NCBI RefSeq assembly: GCF_029258575.1
Contig: NZ_JARHYI010000120.1
Span: 1-41,580, forward strand
Direction of reading: 5' to 3'
Length of the DNA: 41,580 nucleotides
Origin: Brachyspira sp.
GTDB lineage: Bacteria > Spirochaetota > Brachyspiria > Brachyspirales > Brachyspiraceae
Under the pieces are notes generated by a model that saw nothing but the letters and a program-made list of their open reading frames with translations, made no database searches and was not told the origin of the DNA. Shown here one piece after another: positions 15,883 to 24,585 of the stretch. Made by a program: the position numbers and the translations under genes. The first letter of the stretch is position 1. Each line of letters begins with the position of its first letter.

Positions 15883-17757
15883 TTAATTAGTTTTATTTTT
15901 GTTGGTAAGTGCAAGTATAAGTATATGCACAACCGATTTATCAACTTCAGGTATTCTCAAAGCCTGAGATATATTATAAGGCTTATACTGTTTTAATTTA
16001 TTAATAGCATCAATCTTCACGCTCTTTAAACTAGAATAATCAAAATCTTCAGGTATAAGCATATTTTCATATTTCTCAATATCTCTTATCTCATTAAGAT
16101 ACCTTGCTATATATCCTTCATACTTTATAAATATTTCAGCATTCTCCAAAATATTTTTATTATAATCATCGTCTATCAAATGCAAAAGCATATCAATAGA
16201 ACATTCAGGACGCTTTATTATAGAAGCCAAACTCATGGTACGGTATTCTTTAGCTTCTTTTATAAATCCCAAATCTTCTGTTTCTTTTTGAGTTAGTGTT
16301 CGTTTATTTAAAAACTCAACTAGTATCTGAGTTTTATGTTTTTTATCTATTACTTTCTCCAATCTATCTTTACTAGCAAGACCTATATTATAAGAGATTT
16401 CTGTAAGTCTTTCATCGGCATTATCCTGTCTTAAAAGCATTCTATGTTCAGCCTGCGAAGTAAACATTCTGTGAGGTTCTTTAGTTCCTTTAGCAGTTAA
16501 ATCATCTATTAAAACGCCTATATATCCGTCGCTTCTTTTTAATATTAATGGAGCTTCTTTTTTTATTTTCAAACTTGCATTTATACCTGCCAGAAGTCCC
16601 TGACATGCAGCTTCTTCATAACCGCTTGTGCCATTAATTTGTCCTGCTAAAAATAACCCTTCTATTTTTTTTGTTTCTAATGTAGGTTTTAATTCTATAG
16701 GATTCACATAATCATATTCTACCGCATAAGCAGGCTTTAATATTCTCACTTCCTCAAGTCCTTTCAAAGCCCTTATCATTTTTATCTGCACTTCTTCAGG
16801 TAAACTTGATGAAAAGCCGTTTATATAAACTTCATTTGTTCTGTAGCTTTCTCTCTCCAAATGCAATTGATGTCTAGGCTTGTCTGCAAATCTCACAACT
16901 TTATCCTCTATGCTTGGGCAGTATCTAGGACCTATTCCTGTTATTACTCCGCTGTACATTGGAGATAAATGTATATTATCTTGTATGATTTTATGAATAT
17001 TAGTATCTGTATAAGTAATATAGCAAGGCTCCTGAACTATATCTATTTTTTCATCTAAAAATGAGAAAGGAGTTATTTCATCATCTCCTTTTTGTATTTC
17101 TAATATATCAAAATTAATAGAATTATAATCTACTCTTGCAGGAGTACCTGTCTTTAATCTTCCAACCTCAAACCCCAAACTTCTTAAATTATCAGAAAGT
17201 CCTATTGCAGGAAGTTCTCCGATTCTGCCTGCTTGCTTCTGGTATTCACCTATATGAATAAGTCCATTTAAAAATGTTCCTGTAGTGAGTATTACAGCAT
17301 GACATTCATACTCTCTACCTCTTTCTGTTCTAATGCCTTTTAATATATTATTTTCTGTGACTATTTCCGTTACTATATCCTGATGAAGTGTGAGATTATT
17401 TTGTGCATATAAGGTTTTTGCTGCCTCTTCTTTATATGAATATTTATCTGCCTGAGCTCTTGGTGCCCATACAGCTTTACCCTTACTTCTATTAAGCATT
17501 CTAAACTGCATCATAGTTTTATCTATCAAAATACCCATCTCTCCGCCGAGTGCATCTATCTCTTTAACTATAGTTCCTTTGGCAACTCCTCCTATAGAAG
17601 GATTGCATGACATTTGTCCTATAGTATCAAGATTTATGGATATAATAAGTGTTTTCATTCCAAGTCTTGCAGAAGAAAGTGCAGCCTCTATTCCTGCATG
17701 CCCAGCACCTACTACTATAATATCGTATTTATTATCATTCATGTATAATGTTCTCAT
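15883..17757 (-). CDS. mnmG: tRNA uridine-5-carboxymethylaminomethyl modification enzyme MnmG (GidA)
   Basis: FAD-dependent partner of MnmE in formation of cmnm5U34 in tRNA wobble positions. The dinucleotide motif [17 protein letters not shown] lies at about residues 17-33, the family signature [15 protein letters not shown] near 47, [13 protein letters not shown] near 198, and [16 protein letters not shown] near 374, with the helical MnmE-binding C-terminus complete. 624 aa is typical. The start could be the ATG at 17757 or the one at 17742 ([12 protein letters not shown]); ribosome sites are weak at both. A consensus promoter lies just upstream. Confidence 0.96.
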   Translation of the reverse strand: MRTLYMNDNKYDIIVVGAGHAGIEAALSSARLGMKTLIISINLDTIGQMSCNPSIGGVAKGTIVKEIDALGGEMGILIDKTMMQFRMLNRSKGKAVWAPRAQADKYSYKEEAAKTLYAQNNLTLHQDIVTEIVTENNILKGIRTERGREYECHAVILTTGTFLNGLIHIGEYQKQAGRIGELPAIGLSDNLRSLGFEVGRLKTGTPARVDYNSINFDILEIQKGDDEITPFSFLDEKIDIVQEPCYITYTDTNIHKIIQDNIHLSPMYSGVITGIGPRYCPSIEDKVVRFADKPRHQLHLERESYRTNEVYINGFSSSLPEEVQIKMIRALKGLEEVRILKPAYAVEYDYVNPIELKPTLETKKIEGLFLAGQINGTSGYEEAACQGLLAGINASLKIKKEAPLILKRSDGYIGVLIDDLTAKGTKEPHRMFTSQAEHRMLLRQDNADERLTEISYNIGLASKDRLEKVIDKKHKTQILVEFLNKRTLTQKETEDLGFIKEAKEYRTMSLASIIKRPECSIDMLLHLIDDDYNKNILENAEIFIKYEGYIARYLNEIRDIEKYENMLIPEDFDYSSLKSVKIDAINKLKQYKPYNISQALRIPEVDKSVVHILILALTNKNKTN

Positions 17758-17791
17758 TTTTTTATAAATTTTGCAATTTTTACTGTTAAAG

Positions 17792-17820
17792 ATAATATAT
17801 TAAAAACTTTTTATTGTCAA
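17792..17820 (-). promoter_or_regulatory. Promoter of mnmG
   Basis: On the minus strand: TTGACA (17820-17815), 17 bp, TATTAT (17797-17792), about 35 nt before the start codon. Confidence 0.7.
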
Positions 17821-17863
17821 AGCAAATAGTAAAAACTAATTATATAATTTTTTTAAAATATAA

Positions 17864-17891
17864 TTGACAATTTTTTATATTATGCTATTTT
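17864..17891 (+). promoter_or_regulatory. Promoter with extended -10 driving a small transcript
   Basis: TTGACA (17864-17869), 16 bp, TATTTT (17886-17891) preceded by TGC, an extended -10. It points toward a short ORF and away from mnmG. Confidence 0.55.
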
Positions 17892-17927
17892 CACGAAAAT
17901 TATAATTTATTATAAAGAGGTGGTGCT

Positions 17928-17954
17928 ATGTTAAACGATGAAACTTCTTTTTAA
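17928..17954 (+). CDS. 8-codon ORF with a strong ribosome site
   Basis: ATG followed by LNDETSF and TAA, preceded by AAAGAGGTGGTGCT, the best ribosome site in its vicinity (AGAGGTGG 8 nt before the ATG). It overlaps the next ORF (17938) in another frame, so it resembles a leader peptide coupled to it. Whether it is translated cannot be judged from the sequence alone. Confidence 0.35.
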   Translation: MLNDETSF

Positions 17955-18075
17955 ATGTGATAATAATTTTAAGCATGATAACAGTATAAGAATTAATAAG
18001 ATTTATTTTGGTTTTATATCATTACCAAAAACTTTTATTCTATTTTTACTGCCTTGTATATTTGCTTATATATAA
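17938..18075 (+). CDS. Small ORF of 45 aa with a hydrophobic C-terminus
   Basis: MKLLFKCDNNFKHDN followed by a basic-polar segment and a hydrophobic stretch (LPKTFILFLLPCIFAYI) that could form one membrane helix. It starts inside the 8-codon ORF, 18 nt from the strong ribosome site. It ends 13 nt before the convergent scpB stop. There is no homology I recognise; it could equally be a non-coding small RNA or a decayed gene. The 17758-18087 gap contains this unit plus the mnmG promoter. Confidence 0.3.
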   Translation: MKLLFKCDNNFKHDNSIRINKIYFGFISLPKTFILFLLPCIFAYI

Positions 18076-18087
18076 CATAAATATTTT

Positions 18088-18759
18088 TTATTCGTCTTTA
18101 TTAAACTCCAAATCTTTAAGCTCTCTTAATTTTGGAAGATCGTCCAAACTGTTTATACCGAAATGCATTAAGAATTTATCGGTAGTTCCATAAGTTTGTC
18201 TTTTATCTAAATAATCCTTTCTTCCCTTCCAAGCAATGAAACCGTCTTCCATTAAAACTCTTAAATGATATCCGCTGTCGCTTTGTCTTATATCATCAAT
18301 TTCAGCTTTAGTTAAAGGCTGTTTATATGCTATTATTGATAAAGTCTGAAGCATCGCCTTTGATATTTTTTTCTTTCTTTTCTTATCATAAATAGCTGAC
18401 AATGTACCGAATGTAGAAGGTATTATGGTCATAAGAACAGAATCGCCCACTTCAAGTATTTCTATAGCACTTTTAGCTTCTCTGTATCTTTTATTGATAT
18501 TTTCTATATGATTTCTAATATCTGAATTTTCGCATTTGAAAAGCGTTCTTAATCTACTTATGGGAACATTTCCTTCAACATATATTACAGCTTCCATAAT
18601 CTTTTCAAGTTCTTCTTCATTATTAAGTATAGAACTATCTATTTCTAAAACATTTTTATTTTCAGTATTTTCTGTCTGAACTTCAACATTACTTTCAGAA
18701 TTCTTTTCTGAAATTTCATTTTCTAAAATAGTATCGTTAGTTTCAATCATCTCATCCAT
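18088..18759 (-). CDS. scpB: Segregation and condensation protein B
   Basis: Winged-helix subunit of the bacterial SMC-ScpAB condensin. The conserved core runs from about residue 45: EKIMEAVIYVEGNVPISRLRTLF, IEILEVGDSVLMTI, the signature SKAMLQTLSIIAYKQPLTKAEIDDIRQSDSGYHLRVLMEDG, and GRKDYLDKRQTYGTTDKFLMHFGINSLDDLPKL. A 45-residue acidic Glu/Asn-rich N-terminal extension precedes it. I start at ATG 18759 (MDEMIETND), with AGGGAT about 9 nt upstream, rather than a TTG at 18783. ScpA is not in this window. Confidence 0.92.
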   Translation of the reverse strand: MDEMIETNDTILENEISEKNSESNVEVQTENTENKNVLEIDSSILNNEEELEKIMEAVIYVEGNVPISRLRTLFKCENSDIRNHIENINKRYREAKSAIEILEVGDSVLMTIIPSTFGTLSAIYDKKRKKKISKAMLQTLSIIAYKQPLTKAEIDDIRQSDSGYHLRVLMEDGFIAWKGRKDYLDKRQTYGTTDKFLMHFGINSLDDLPKLRELKDLEFNKDE

Positions 18760-18814
18760 AGTAATTATATCCCTAAAAAACAACTTCCTTTTTATTTTTT
18801 AATATTTAAATTAT

Positions 18815-18843
18815 AACATATTGAAAACTTTTTTCAATATGTT
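18815..18843 (-). terminator. Hairpin between the ABC importer operon and scpB
   Basis: A perfect 13-bp inverted repeat (AACATATTGAAAA / TTTTCAATATGTT) with a 3-nt loop, about 50 nt past the ATPase stop. The T-tail on the minus strand is short. Confidence 0.6.
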
Positions 18844-18892
18844 TATTACATATTTTTAGGTATATTATTTTATGGGAAAATAAATTTATTTT

Positions 18893-19627
18893 TTAATTAA
18901 TTACTGCAGATATTCCTTTTAATATTTCATCATAATCAACATCAGGAAATATATCCTTTAATATGTTTTTATTTATATCTTTTTTTGCTATTGCTTTATA
19001 ATCAGAAAACTTTGAAAATTTGATTATATAATCCGATTTTGTAATTGATACTATATCATGCGATGAGAGTATTATTATTTTATCATGTTTATTATTCTCT
19101 AAATATTTAAAAAGTTTTACTTTATTTTGAAAATCTAATGAACTGTCAGGTTCATCTAAAAGTATTATATTAGTATTTTTGCATAATGTTTTTGCTAAGA
19201 ATACCAATGCCCTTTCTCCGCCAGATAGATTCTCTACATTTCTATCTGCCAAATGAAGTATATTAAGAGAGTCCATTATTTCCAAAGCATATTTCTTTAT
19301 TTTTTTCTCATCTGAAAATATACTGTATTTTCTATGTCCCATCATTACAACCTCAACTGCTCTGAAAGGAAAATTAACATTCAAAAACTGAGGCATAAAA
19401 GCTATTTCATTAAATATTACTTCTTTAGAAAGAGTTTTATTGTTGATATTTATGATTCCGCTTCTCTTTACACTTCTGTCCATTATAAGAGATTTTATTA
19501 ATGTACTTTTACCGCTTCCATTGGCACCGAGAAGTATATATATGCCGTTTTCTGTTATATTAAGTTTATCTAATTGAAGAACTTTTTTATTTTTATATTC
19601 TAAAATCAAATCTTTACAATATATCAT
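18893..19627 (-). CDS. ABC transporter ATP-binding protein, FecE/BtuD type
   Basis: Nucleotide-binding subunit of a metal-chelate importer, 244 aa. Walker A GANGSGKST (34-42), Q-loop FMPQFLNV, signature LSGGERALVFLAKTL (about 139), Walker B NIILLDEPDSSLDF (about 159-172), and the switch His in ILSSHD. Third gene of the importer, 22 nt after the permease. The C-terminal tail is short. Confidence 0.93.
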   Translation of the reverse strand: MIYCKDLILEYKNKKVLQLDKLNITENGIYILLGANGSGKSTLIKSLIMDRSVKRSGIININNKTLSKEVIFNEIAFMPQFLNVNFPFRAVEVVMMGHRKYSIFSDEKKIKKYALEIMDSLNILHLADRNVENLSGGERALVFLAKTLCKNTNIILLDEPDSSLDFQNKVKLFKYLENNKHDKIIILSSHDIVSITKSDYIIKFSKFSDYKAIAKKDINKNILKDIFPDVDYDEILKGISAVIN

Positions 19628-19649
19628 ATATAATCTCTTTCATAAATTA

Positions 19650-20642
19650 TCAATCATATTTGCTTCTTCTAAATAAAAATACAAATAAAAATATTGCCCC
19701 AAATAATGAAGTAGCTACAGATATAGGAAGTTCTCCTGCTATTCTTCCTCCAAATAAAGGCATTTTAATAATAGACCTTATAATCAAATCACATAATAAA
19801 AGAAGTATAGCCCCGCCGAATGCAGAATTAATCAATAACTTTGAAGAAGATGAAGTTCTCCATATAATTCTTGAAAGATGAGGCACTCCAAGTCCTACCC
19901 AGCTTATTATTCCTGTGGCTAATACAGACATAGACATGAGTATTGAAACCACAAAAAGTAATTGAAGTCTGAAAAATCTAATATCTTTAACTTTATCATA
20001 GGCATGAAGCTCTCCCAATGTAAGGGCATCTATTTTTGAAGATTGAAGCAAAAAGAAAAATAAGGCTATAATAAATACAGCAAATAATATTAAAGTATAT
20101 CTTATATTAGTATTTCCCAAACTTCCCATAAGCCAAAAAGTTATTTCTCTGAGTTTTCCTATCTCAGCTATAACTTTTAATATGGAAAGTCCTGAAGAAA
20201 ATACTGAATTAATAACTATACCCATAAAAAGTAGCTTTAATATAGATGTGCTTCTAAATGAAAAAACTATTGGTATCAGTACAGCTATGAAAGTAAATAA
20301 AGGAGCTATTAAAAATATAGGTAAGGAAAAAACTATAGCAAATGCCGCTCCAAATGCCGAACCTGATGATATTCCCAAAAAGTAAGGATCAACAAGAGGA
20401 TTTTGAAAACAGGACTTGCATATAACGCCGCATACACCAATTATAGCTCCGCTTACAGTAGCTAAAAGTATTCTTGGAAGTCTTACATTAAGTATTGCTG
20501 TAGCCTTATTTATATCTTCATATCTATTAAAAAATAGATCTATAATTTCAAAAAAAGAAATATCCCAAGAACCTATAAATAAAGACATTATAAATAATAT
20601 TATAAATATAGATGATAATATTATTAATGATTTATTTTTCAT
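19650..20642 (-). CDS. FecCD-family ABC transporter permease
   Basis: Inner-membrane permease of 330 aa with about nine to ten helices. FecCD/BtuC marks are RLPRILLATVSGAIIGVCGVICKSCFQNPLVDPYFLGISSGSAFGAA near residues 52-100, a WLMGSLGNT block near 168, and WVGLGVPHLSRIIW (about 249) with the ATPase-coupling segment. It imports Fe(III)-siderophore, haem or cobalamin; the substrate is not decidable here. Confidence 0.93.
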   Translation of the reverse strand: MKNKSLIILSSIFIILFIMSLFIGSWDISFFEIIDLFFNRYEDINKATAILNVRLPRILLATVSGAIIGVCGVICKSCFQNPLVDPYFLGISSGSAFGAAFAIVFSLPIFLIAPLFTFIAVLIPIVFSFRSTSILKLLFMGIVINSVFSSGLSILKVIAEIGKLREITFWLMGSLGNTNIRYTLILFAVFIIALFFFLLQSSKIDALTLGELHAYDKVKDIRFFRLQLLFVVSILMSMSVLATGIISWVGLGVPHLSRIIWRTSSSSKLLINSAFGGAILLLLCDLIIRSIIKMPLFGGRIAGELPISVATSLFGAIFLFVFLFRRSKYD

Positions 20643-20674
20643 ATCTGTACCTTATTATAAAACTATATAATAAA

Positions 20675-21799
20675 CTATTTCTTTATTTGTTCAAAAAAAG
20701 GCTCTAATTTATGAAGCACTATAAGTTTATCAGTTTCTTTTATACCAAATATATCAGACATATAATTATCATATATTTCTCTTATATTTACATTCTCAGG
20801 CATATAATATATATAACTGAAAAGTATAAGCTGAACAGGAAGAAGTAATTTAGGATCTGACCACCATAAAATCTGTCCCATACTATATACTCTTTTATTT
20901 TTTACAGCATTGATATTTTGGAATATTGGATTTTTTGTATAAGTTTCTACAGCTTTTGAATATTGAGGAGAATCTATCATAGCTATAATATCAGGATTCA
21001 TTTCTAATATTTCTTCTGCTCCTAGTATAGGTATTTCAGATTTTTCATAAACATTATTTATACCTAAAATAGAATAAGTATAAGCAGCTCCGCTATAATC
21101 TTTTCCATGAACATATCCTGCACCTGTTTGAGAATCTGTAAGTCCCAAGAAAAGCATTTTATCTGTATTGTTATCTTTTTTAAAAGACTTTGCCAAATCA
21201 ATATAACTTTGAAGTTTCTTTATAAGTTCTTCAGATTTATCTTCTGCATTAACAGTTTTTGCTATTATTCTTATATTATCATAATAAGCATTTAAATTAT
21301 CCGCTATTGTATGATCATTCAATATTATTACAGGTATTTTAAATTCATTTTCTATTCTATTAATCAATTCCTGATGATAACTATTTTCTGATAAAGAACC
21401 ATAAGGCACTATTATAACCACATCAGGAGATACCTCCAATATCTTTTCAAAATCATAACTACCGTATCCTGCCCAACCTATATTTGGAATCGATAATATA
21501 TTTGTAACTATATAAAAATTATCGGATTTATCTGTATTATAAGGTCCTGACTGAGGATATACTCCGCCTGTAGCCGACAATAAATCATCTTTTCCTAATG
21601 CTTTTAAAGTTTGAGGTATGAATCCCCTGTCTATTGATACTATTTTCTTTATATCTTTTTTTAATTTTACTTCTCTTCCTAAAGCATCTGTTATTGTTAT
21701 ATAATCAGATGAATCATTTGTACCATCATTTTTGGTATTACTGCATGAGTTAAAACAAAATACTAATAATGATACTATTATAAATAAATATTTACCCAT
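20675..21799 (-). CDS. Metal-chelate ABC transporter substrate-binding lipoprotein
   Basis: Periplasmic or surface-tethered binding lipoprotein of 374 aa, TroA/BtuF-like. Signal with lipobox FNSC (Cys19), then the family start ITITDALGREVKLKKDIKKIVSI. Middle motifs are KILEVSPDVVIIVPYG and EILEMNPDIIAMIDSPQ. It shows the two-lobe pattern for siderophore, haem or cobalamin binding. It begins 13 nt after the TPR gene and 32 nt before the permease. Confidence 0.9.
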   Translation of the reverse strand: MGKYLFIIVSLLVFCFNSCSNTKNDGTNDSSDYITITDALGREVKLKKDIKKIVSIDRGFIPQTLKALGKDDLLSATGGVYPQSGPYNTDKSDNFYIVTNILSIPNIGWAGYGSYDFEKILEVSPDVVIIVPYGSLSENSYHQELINRIENEFKIPVIILNDHTIADNLNAYYDNIRIIAKTVNAEDKSEELIKKLQSYIDLAKSFKKDNNTDKMLFLGLTDSQTGAGYVHGKDYSGAAYTYSILGINNVYEKSEIPILGAEEILEMNPDIIAMIDSPQYSKAVETYTKNPIFQNINAVKNKRVYSMGQILWWSDPKLLLPVQLILFSYIYYMPENVNIREIYDNYMSDIFGIKETDKLIVLHKLEPFFEQIKK

Positions 21800-21812
21800 T
21801 ATAAAAAACTCC

Positions 21813-24095
21813 TTAATTATTATATTTGCATAGCTTTATATTTTCATCATTTAGAATTCTTCTTATAATTTCTATATTGGAATCATCAAAGCATTTAGGA
21901 AAATAAATACTTTTAATTTTTATATTCTCGTTATTTTGTAAAATTACCGTATAATCATTATTATTATTACAGCAGAATACATAAAGTAGAGATTGATAAT
22001 TTATTTTATCATCTTTCGTAATAAATTTAGCAGTTTTTCCATAAATATTTTCTTCTCTATTATGCATTTTGATAACAATTGAATTTGCTATTTCATATTC
22101 TATACATATATTATTGTCATTTAAATCATTAATAGAATTTTCTAAAGATGATGAGAACGAATAAAAATTTATATTCATTTTTTCTATAATAGGTTTTATT
22201 AATATTAATTTTTTATTTTCTAAAATATTATTTTCTATTTCAGGCATATTGTTTAATAATAATTTAAGAGTGTCTATATTATAATTGATATTCTTATATA
22301 AAATTACAGAATTATTTGATTTATGAATATTATGAAACTCTAAACTTTTATTTAAAGATTTTTCAAATAAATTTAGAAAATCATCATATTTTATTATATT
22401 CGCTTTTAGTAATGTATATGATAATAGGAAAATATTATAACTTGCAAAATTATTATTTTCCAAATCAAAATTATCAATATATCTAATGTAAGTATGAAAA
22501 AGCAAATCATAATCTTTTTTCAAATAATAAATAACAGCCAAATTATTATAAAATTCAAAAATGGATTTATTTGTTTCTAATAATTTATTATAGCAAAGTA
22601 TAGCATTATCATAATCCTTTATTCTATAATACGACTGAGCAAGCATATTATGAATATCATCATTTCTTACATCTGTCCTTGATGCATAATCTATAACTTT
22701 ATCATAATCTTTATTATAGAAGCATACTGAAATTAATTTATCATAATACTTAAATGAATTAGGATTTTCTTCTATTATTTTATCAGCAATAAGTAATGCC
22801 TTATCATATTCTTCAAAATCAAAGTATATTTTAAACAATGTTTCATAAGTGTTGCTGTATGATGGATTAATATCCAATACTTTATTTAAATATATTAATG
22901 CCTTTTCTTTTTCGCCTAAATGATAATATGATAATCCTATTCCGTTATATGAGTCTGCATTATTATTATTTATATCAATGGACTTATTAAAGTTTTCTAT
23001 TGCATTATCATAATCTTTTAAATTATAATATGCAAGTGCCAAATTATTATATGCTTTATAATATCTGTCATTTATTTCTATTGATTTATTGAAATAATTT
23101 ATAGCCTTATCATATTCTTCATTAGAGGAGTAGCATATACCTATAAAATTATAAGCCTTATAAGCATTAGAATTTTTTTCTATTACTCTTTCAAAACATT
23201 CTATAGCTTCATAATAATATTTTTTAGAATAGTAGCTTATACCCAATTTATTATAATCGGTAAATGAATTTGCATCTAACTTTTTCGCCTTATCAAAATA
23301 TAATGCAGCTTTATCAAACATTTTTCTATTGAAATAAACTAAAGCTAAATTATTATAAGCATTAGCATATTTAGGATTTATGTCTATTGATACATTAAAA
23401 TATTTTATGGCATTATCATAATCTTTCAGAAATGAATAAACTGCTCCTAAAGTATTAGCCATTTTATATGATTTATTATTGCACTGTAGAAATCTGTTAA
23501 AGCATTCTATAGCTTTATCATAATTATTGATATTATAATAGCTCATTCCAAGCATATCATAAGCTTTAAAAATTCTTTCATCTAAAGATTTGGAATGTTC
23601 AAAAAATTCTATAGCTTCATTATATTTTTTATTTTTATAATAGAATAATGCTAAATTATTAAAAGCCTTATCATATTTAGGATTGATTTCTATAGCTTTA
23701 TTAAAATTTTCTATTGCTTTGGTAAAGTCTTGTTTTTCAAAATAGCTTATTCCAAGAAGATTATAAGCTTTAAAAGAATTAGGGGTAATTTTTAAAGTTT
23801 CATTAAAACATTCTATAGCTTTATCATACTGCTTTATGGCATGATAGCTTATTCCAAGAAGATTGTATGATTTAAAAGTTTTTATATCTACTTTTCTCGC
23901 TTCTTCAAAATATCTTACAGCATCTTTAAACTCTTTAAGCTCTACGCATACTTGTCCTTTATATAGATTCGCTCTGTAATTTTTAGGTACTTTTTTTAAG
24001 ATGCCGTCTAGTATTTTTAGAGTTTGATGATAATCTTCATTATTGATTCTGTATGATACCTCATTTAAAAGATTTTCCATCTTTGTATTATACAT
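21813..24095 (-). CDS. TPR-repeat protein, about 15 repeats
   Basis: 760-aa cytosolic protein with no signal peptide. About 15 tandem 34-residue tetratricopeptide repeats run from about residue 8 to 520 with the pattern A(Y/F)NxLGxxYxxxxxYDxAIexFnKaIeiNPxy, which makes a superhelical protein-binding scaffold. The C-terminal about 230 residues (SLENSINDLNDNNICIEYEI onward) are non-repetitive and unrecognised. First gene of a probable transcript with the ABC importer (13-nt gap). TPR scaffolds are frequent in this lineage; the partner is unknown. The ribosome site is a GGGG run 5 nt before the ATG. Confidence 0.85.
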   Translation of the reverse strand: MYNTKMENLLNEVSYRINNEDYHQTLKILDGILKKVPKNYRANLYKGQVCVELKEFKDAVRYFEEARKVDIKTFKSYNLLGISYHAIKQYDKAIECFNETLKITPNSFKAYNLLGISYFEKQDFTKAIENFNKAIEINPKYDKAFNNLALFYYKNKKYNEAIEFFEHSKSLDERIFKAYDMLGMSYYNINNYDKAIECFNRFLQCNNKSYKMANTLGAVYSFLKDYDNAIKYFNVSIDINPKYANAYNNLALVYFNRKMFDKAALYFDKAKKLDANSFTDYNKLGISYYSKKYYYEAIECFERVIEKNSNAYKAYNFIGICYSSNEEYDKAINYFNKSIEINDRYYKAYNNLALAYYNLKDYDNAIENFNKSIDINNNNADSYNGIGLSYYHLGEKEKALIYLNKVLDINPSYSNTYETLFKIYFDFEEYDKALLIADKIIEENPNSFKYYDKLISVCFYNKDYDKVIDYASRTDVRNDDIHNMLAQSYYRIKDYDNAILCYNKLLETNKSIFEFYNNLAVIYYLKKDYDLLFHTYIRYIDNFDLENNNFASYNIFLLSYTLLKANIIKYDDFLNLFEKSLNKSLEFHNIHKSNNSVILYKNINYNIDTLKLLLNNMPEIENNILENKKLILIKPIIEKMNINFYSFSSSLENSINDLNDNNICIEYEIANSIVIKMHNREENIYGKTAKFITKDDKINYQSLLYVFCCNNNNDYTVILQNNENIKIKSIYFPKCFDDSNIEIIRRILNDENIKLCKYNN

Positions 24096-24122
24096 AAAAA
24101 CCCCATATATATTATTATAAAT

Positions 24123-24152
24123 ATTTTACAATGAATATATATATTATGTCAA
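24123..24152 (-). promoter_or_regulatory. Promoter of the TPR-ABC importer transcript
   Basis: On the minus strand: TTGACA (24152-24147), 18 bp, TAAAAT (24128-24123). The ATG is at 24095, about 27 nt further. Confidence 0.6.
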
Positions 24153-24236
24153 CAATAAAATAATTTTTTTTTATTACATTAAATTTTTAATTTTTTGTAT
24201 ATAAAAATTAAATATATTATAAAGATATTATAAATC

Positions 24237-24407
24237 ATGTATGAACCTAAAATAGTAGTACTTTACAGATTAAATTGTTATATAACTCCTAATACTATAG
24301 AGGCTAGAACTAGGATTATGCATAAAGTTTATGGAAATATAAAAGCTTTTTTGGAAACTAATTCAATAAATGTTTTAACAAAATCAATTTTCATTACTTT
24401 ATCTTAA
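24237..24407 (+). CDS. Small ORF of 56 aa, possibly a gene remnant
   Basis: MYEPKIVVLYRLNCYITPNTIEARTRIMHKVYGNIKAFLETN continues to a stop at 24405. The pattern, a helix ending in LN then a turn and a YGNIKAFL helix, faintly recalls the N-terminal helical segment of DprA-like proteins, but this is a weak impression only. A promoter-like pair (TTGTAT 24195-24200, 17 bp, TATAAA 24218-24223) sits close upstream and there is no ribosome site, so any mRNA would be nearly leaderless. It is the only ORF in the 24096-24585 gap. Confidence 0.35.
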   Translation: MYEPKIVVLYRLNCYITPNTIEARTRIMHKVYGNIKAFLETNSINVLTKSIFITLS

Positions 24408-24430
24408 TAATATTTAAAATTAAAAAAAAA

Positions 24431-24547
24431 CTTGGGTGGGTATGCTTTTATTAATTTAGTGAAAAGATAAATAAAGGTTTTTTATTTTTAATTAAAGTAA
24501 TAAATATAAAGGGCGGGGTATTAGAATAAAATTCTAAACACCTGCCC
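24431..24547 (+). repeat. Dispersed G-rich intergenic element, copy C
   Basis: First box CTTGGGTGGGTATGCTTT at 24431, second box AAAGGGCGGGGTATTA at 24508 (77 nt apart), C-rich complement CACCTGCCC near 24539-24547. The second box and complement form a stem with an internal loop, just after the oppA-like gene as read on the minus strand. Confidence 0.8.
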
Positions 24548-24585
24548 AAATATTAATGATAGCTAAAAAATATATTTAATAATTC

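Noticed and set aside
18008-18193. Plus-strand 61-codon ORF overlapping the scpB 3' end
   Set aside because: Runs antisense into conserved ScpB codons and lacks a ribosome site.
21813-24095. Repeated DNA in the TPR gene as a repeat array
   Set aside because: Periodicity is 102 bp and is explained by 34-residue TPR codons.
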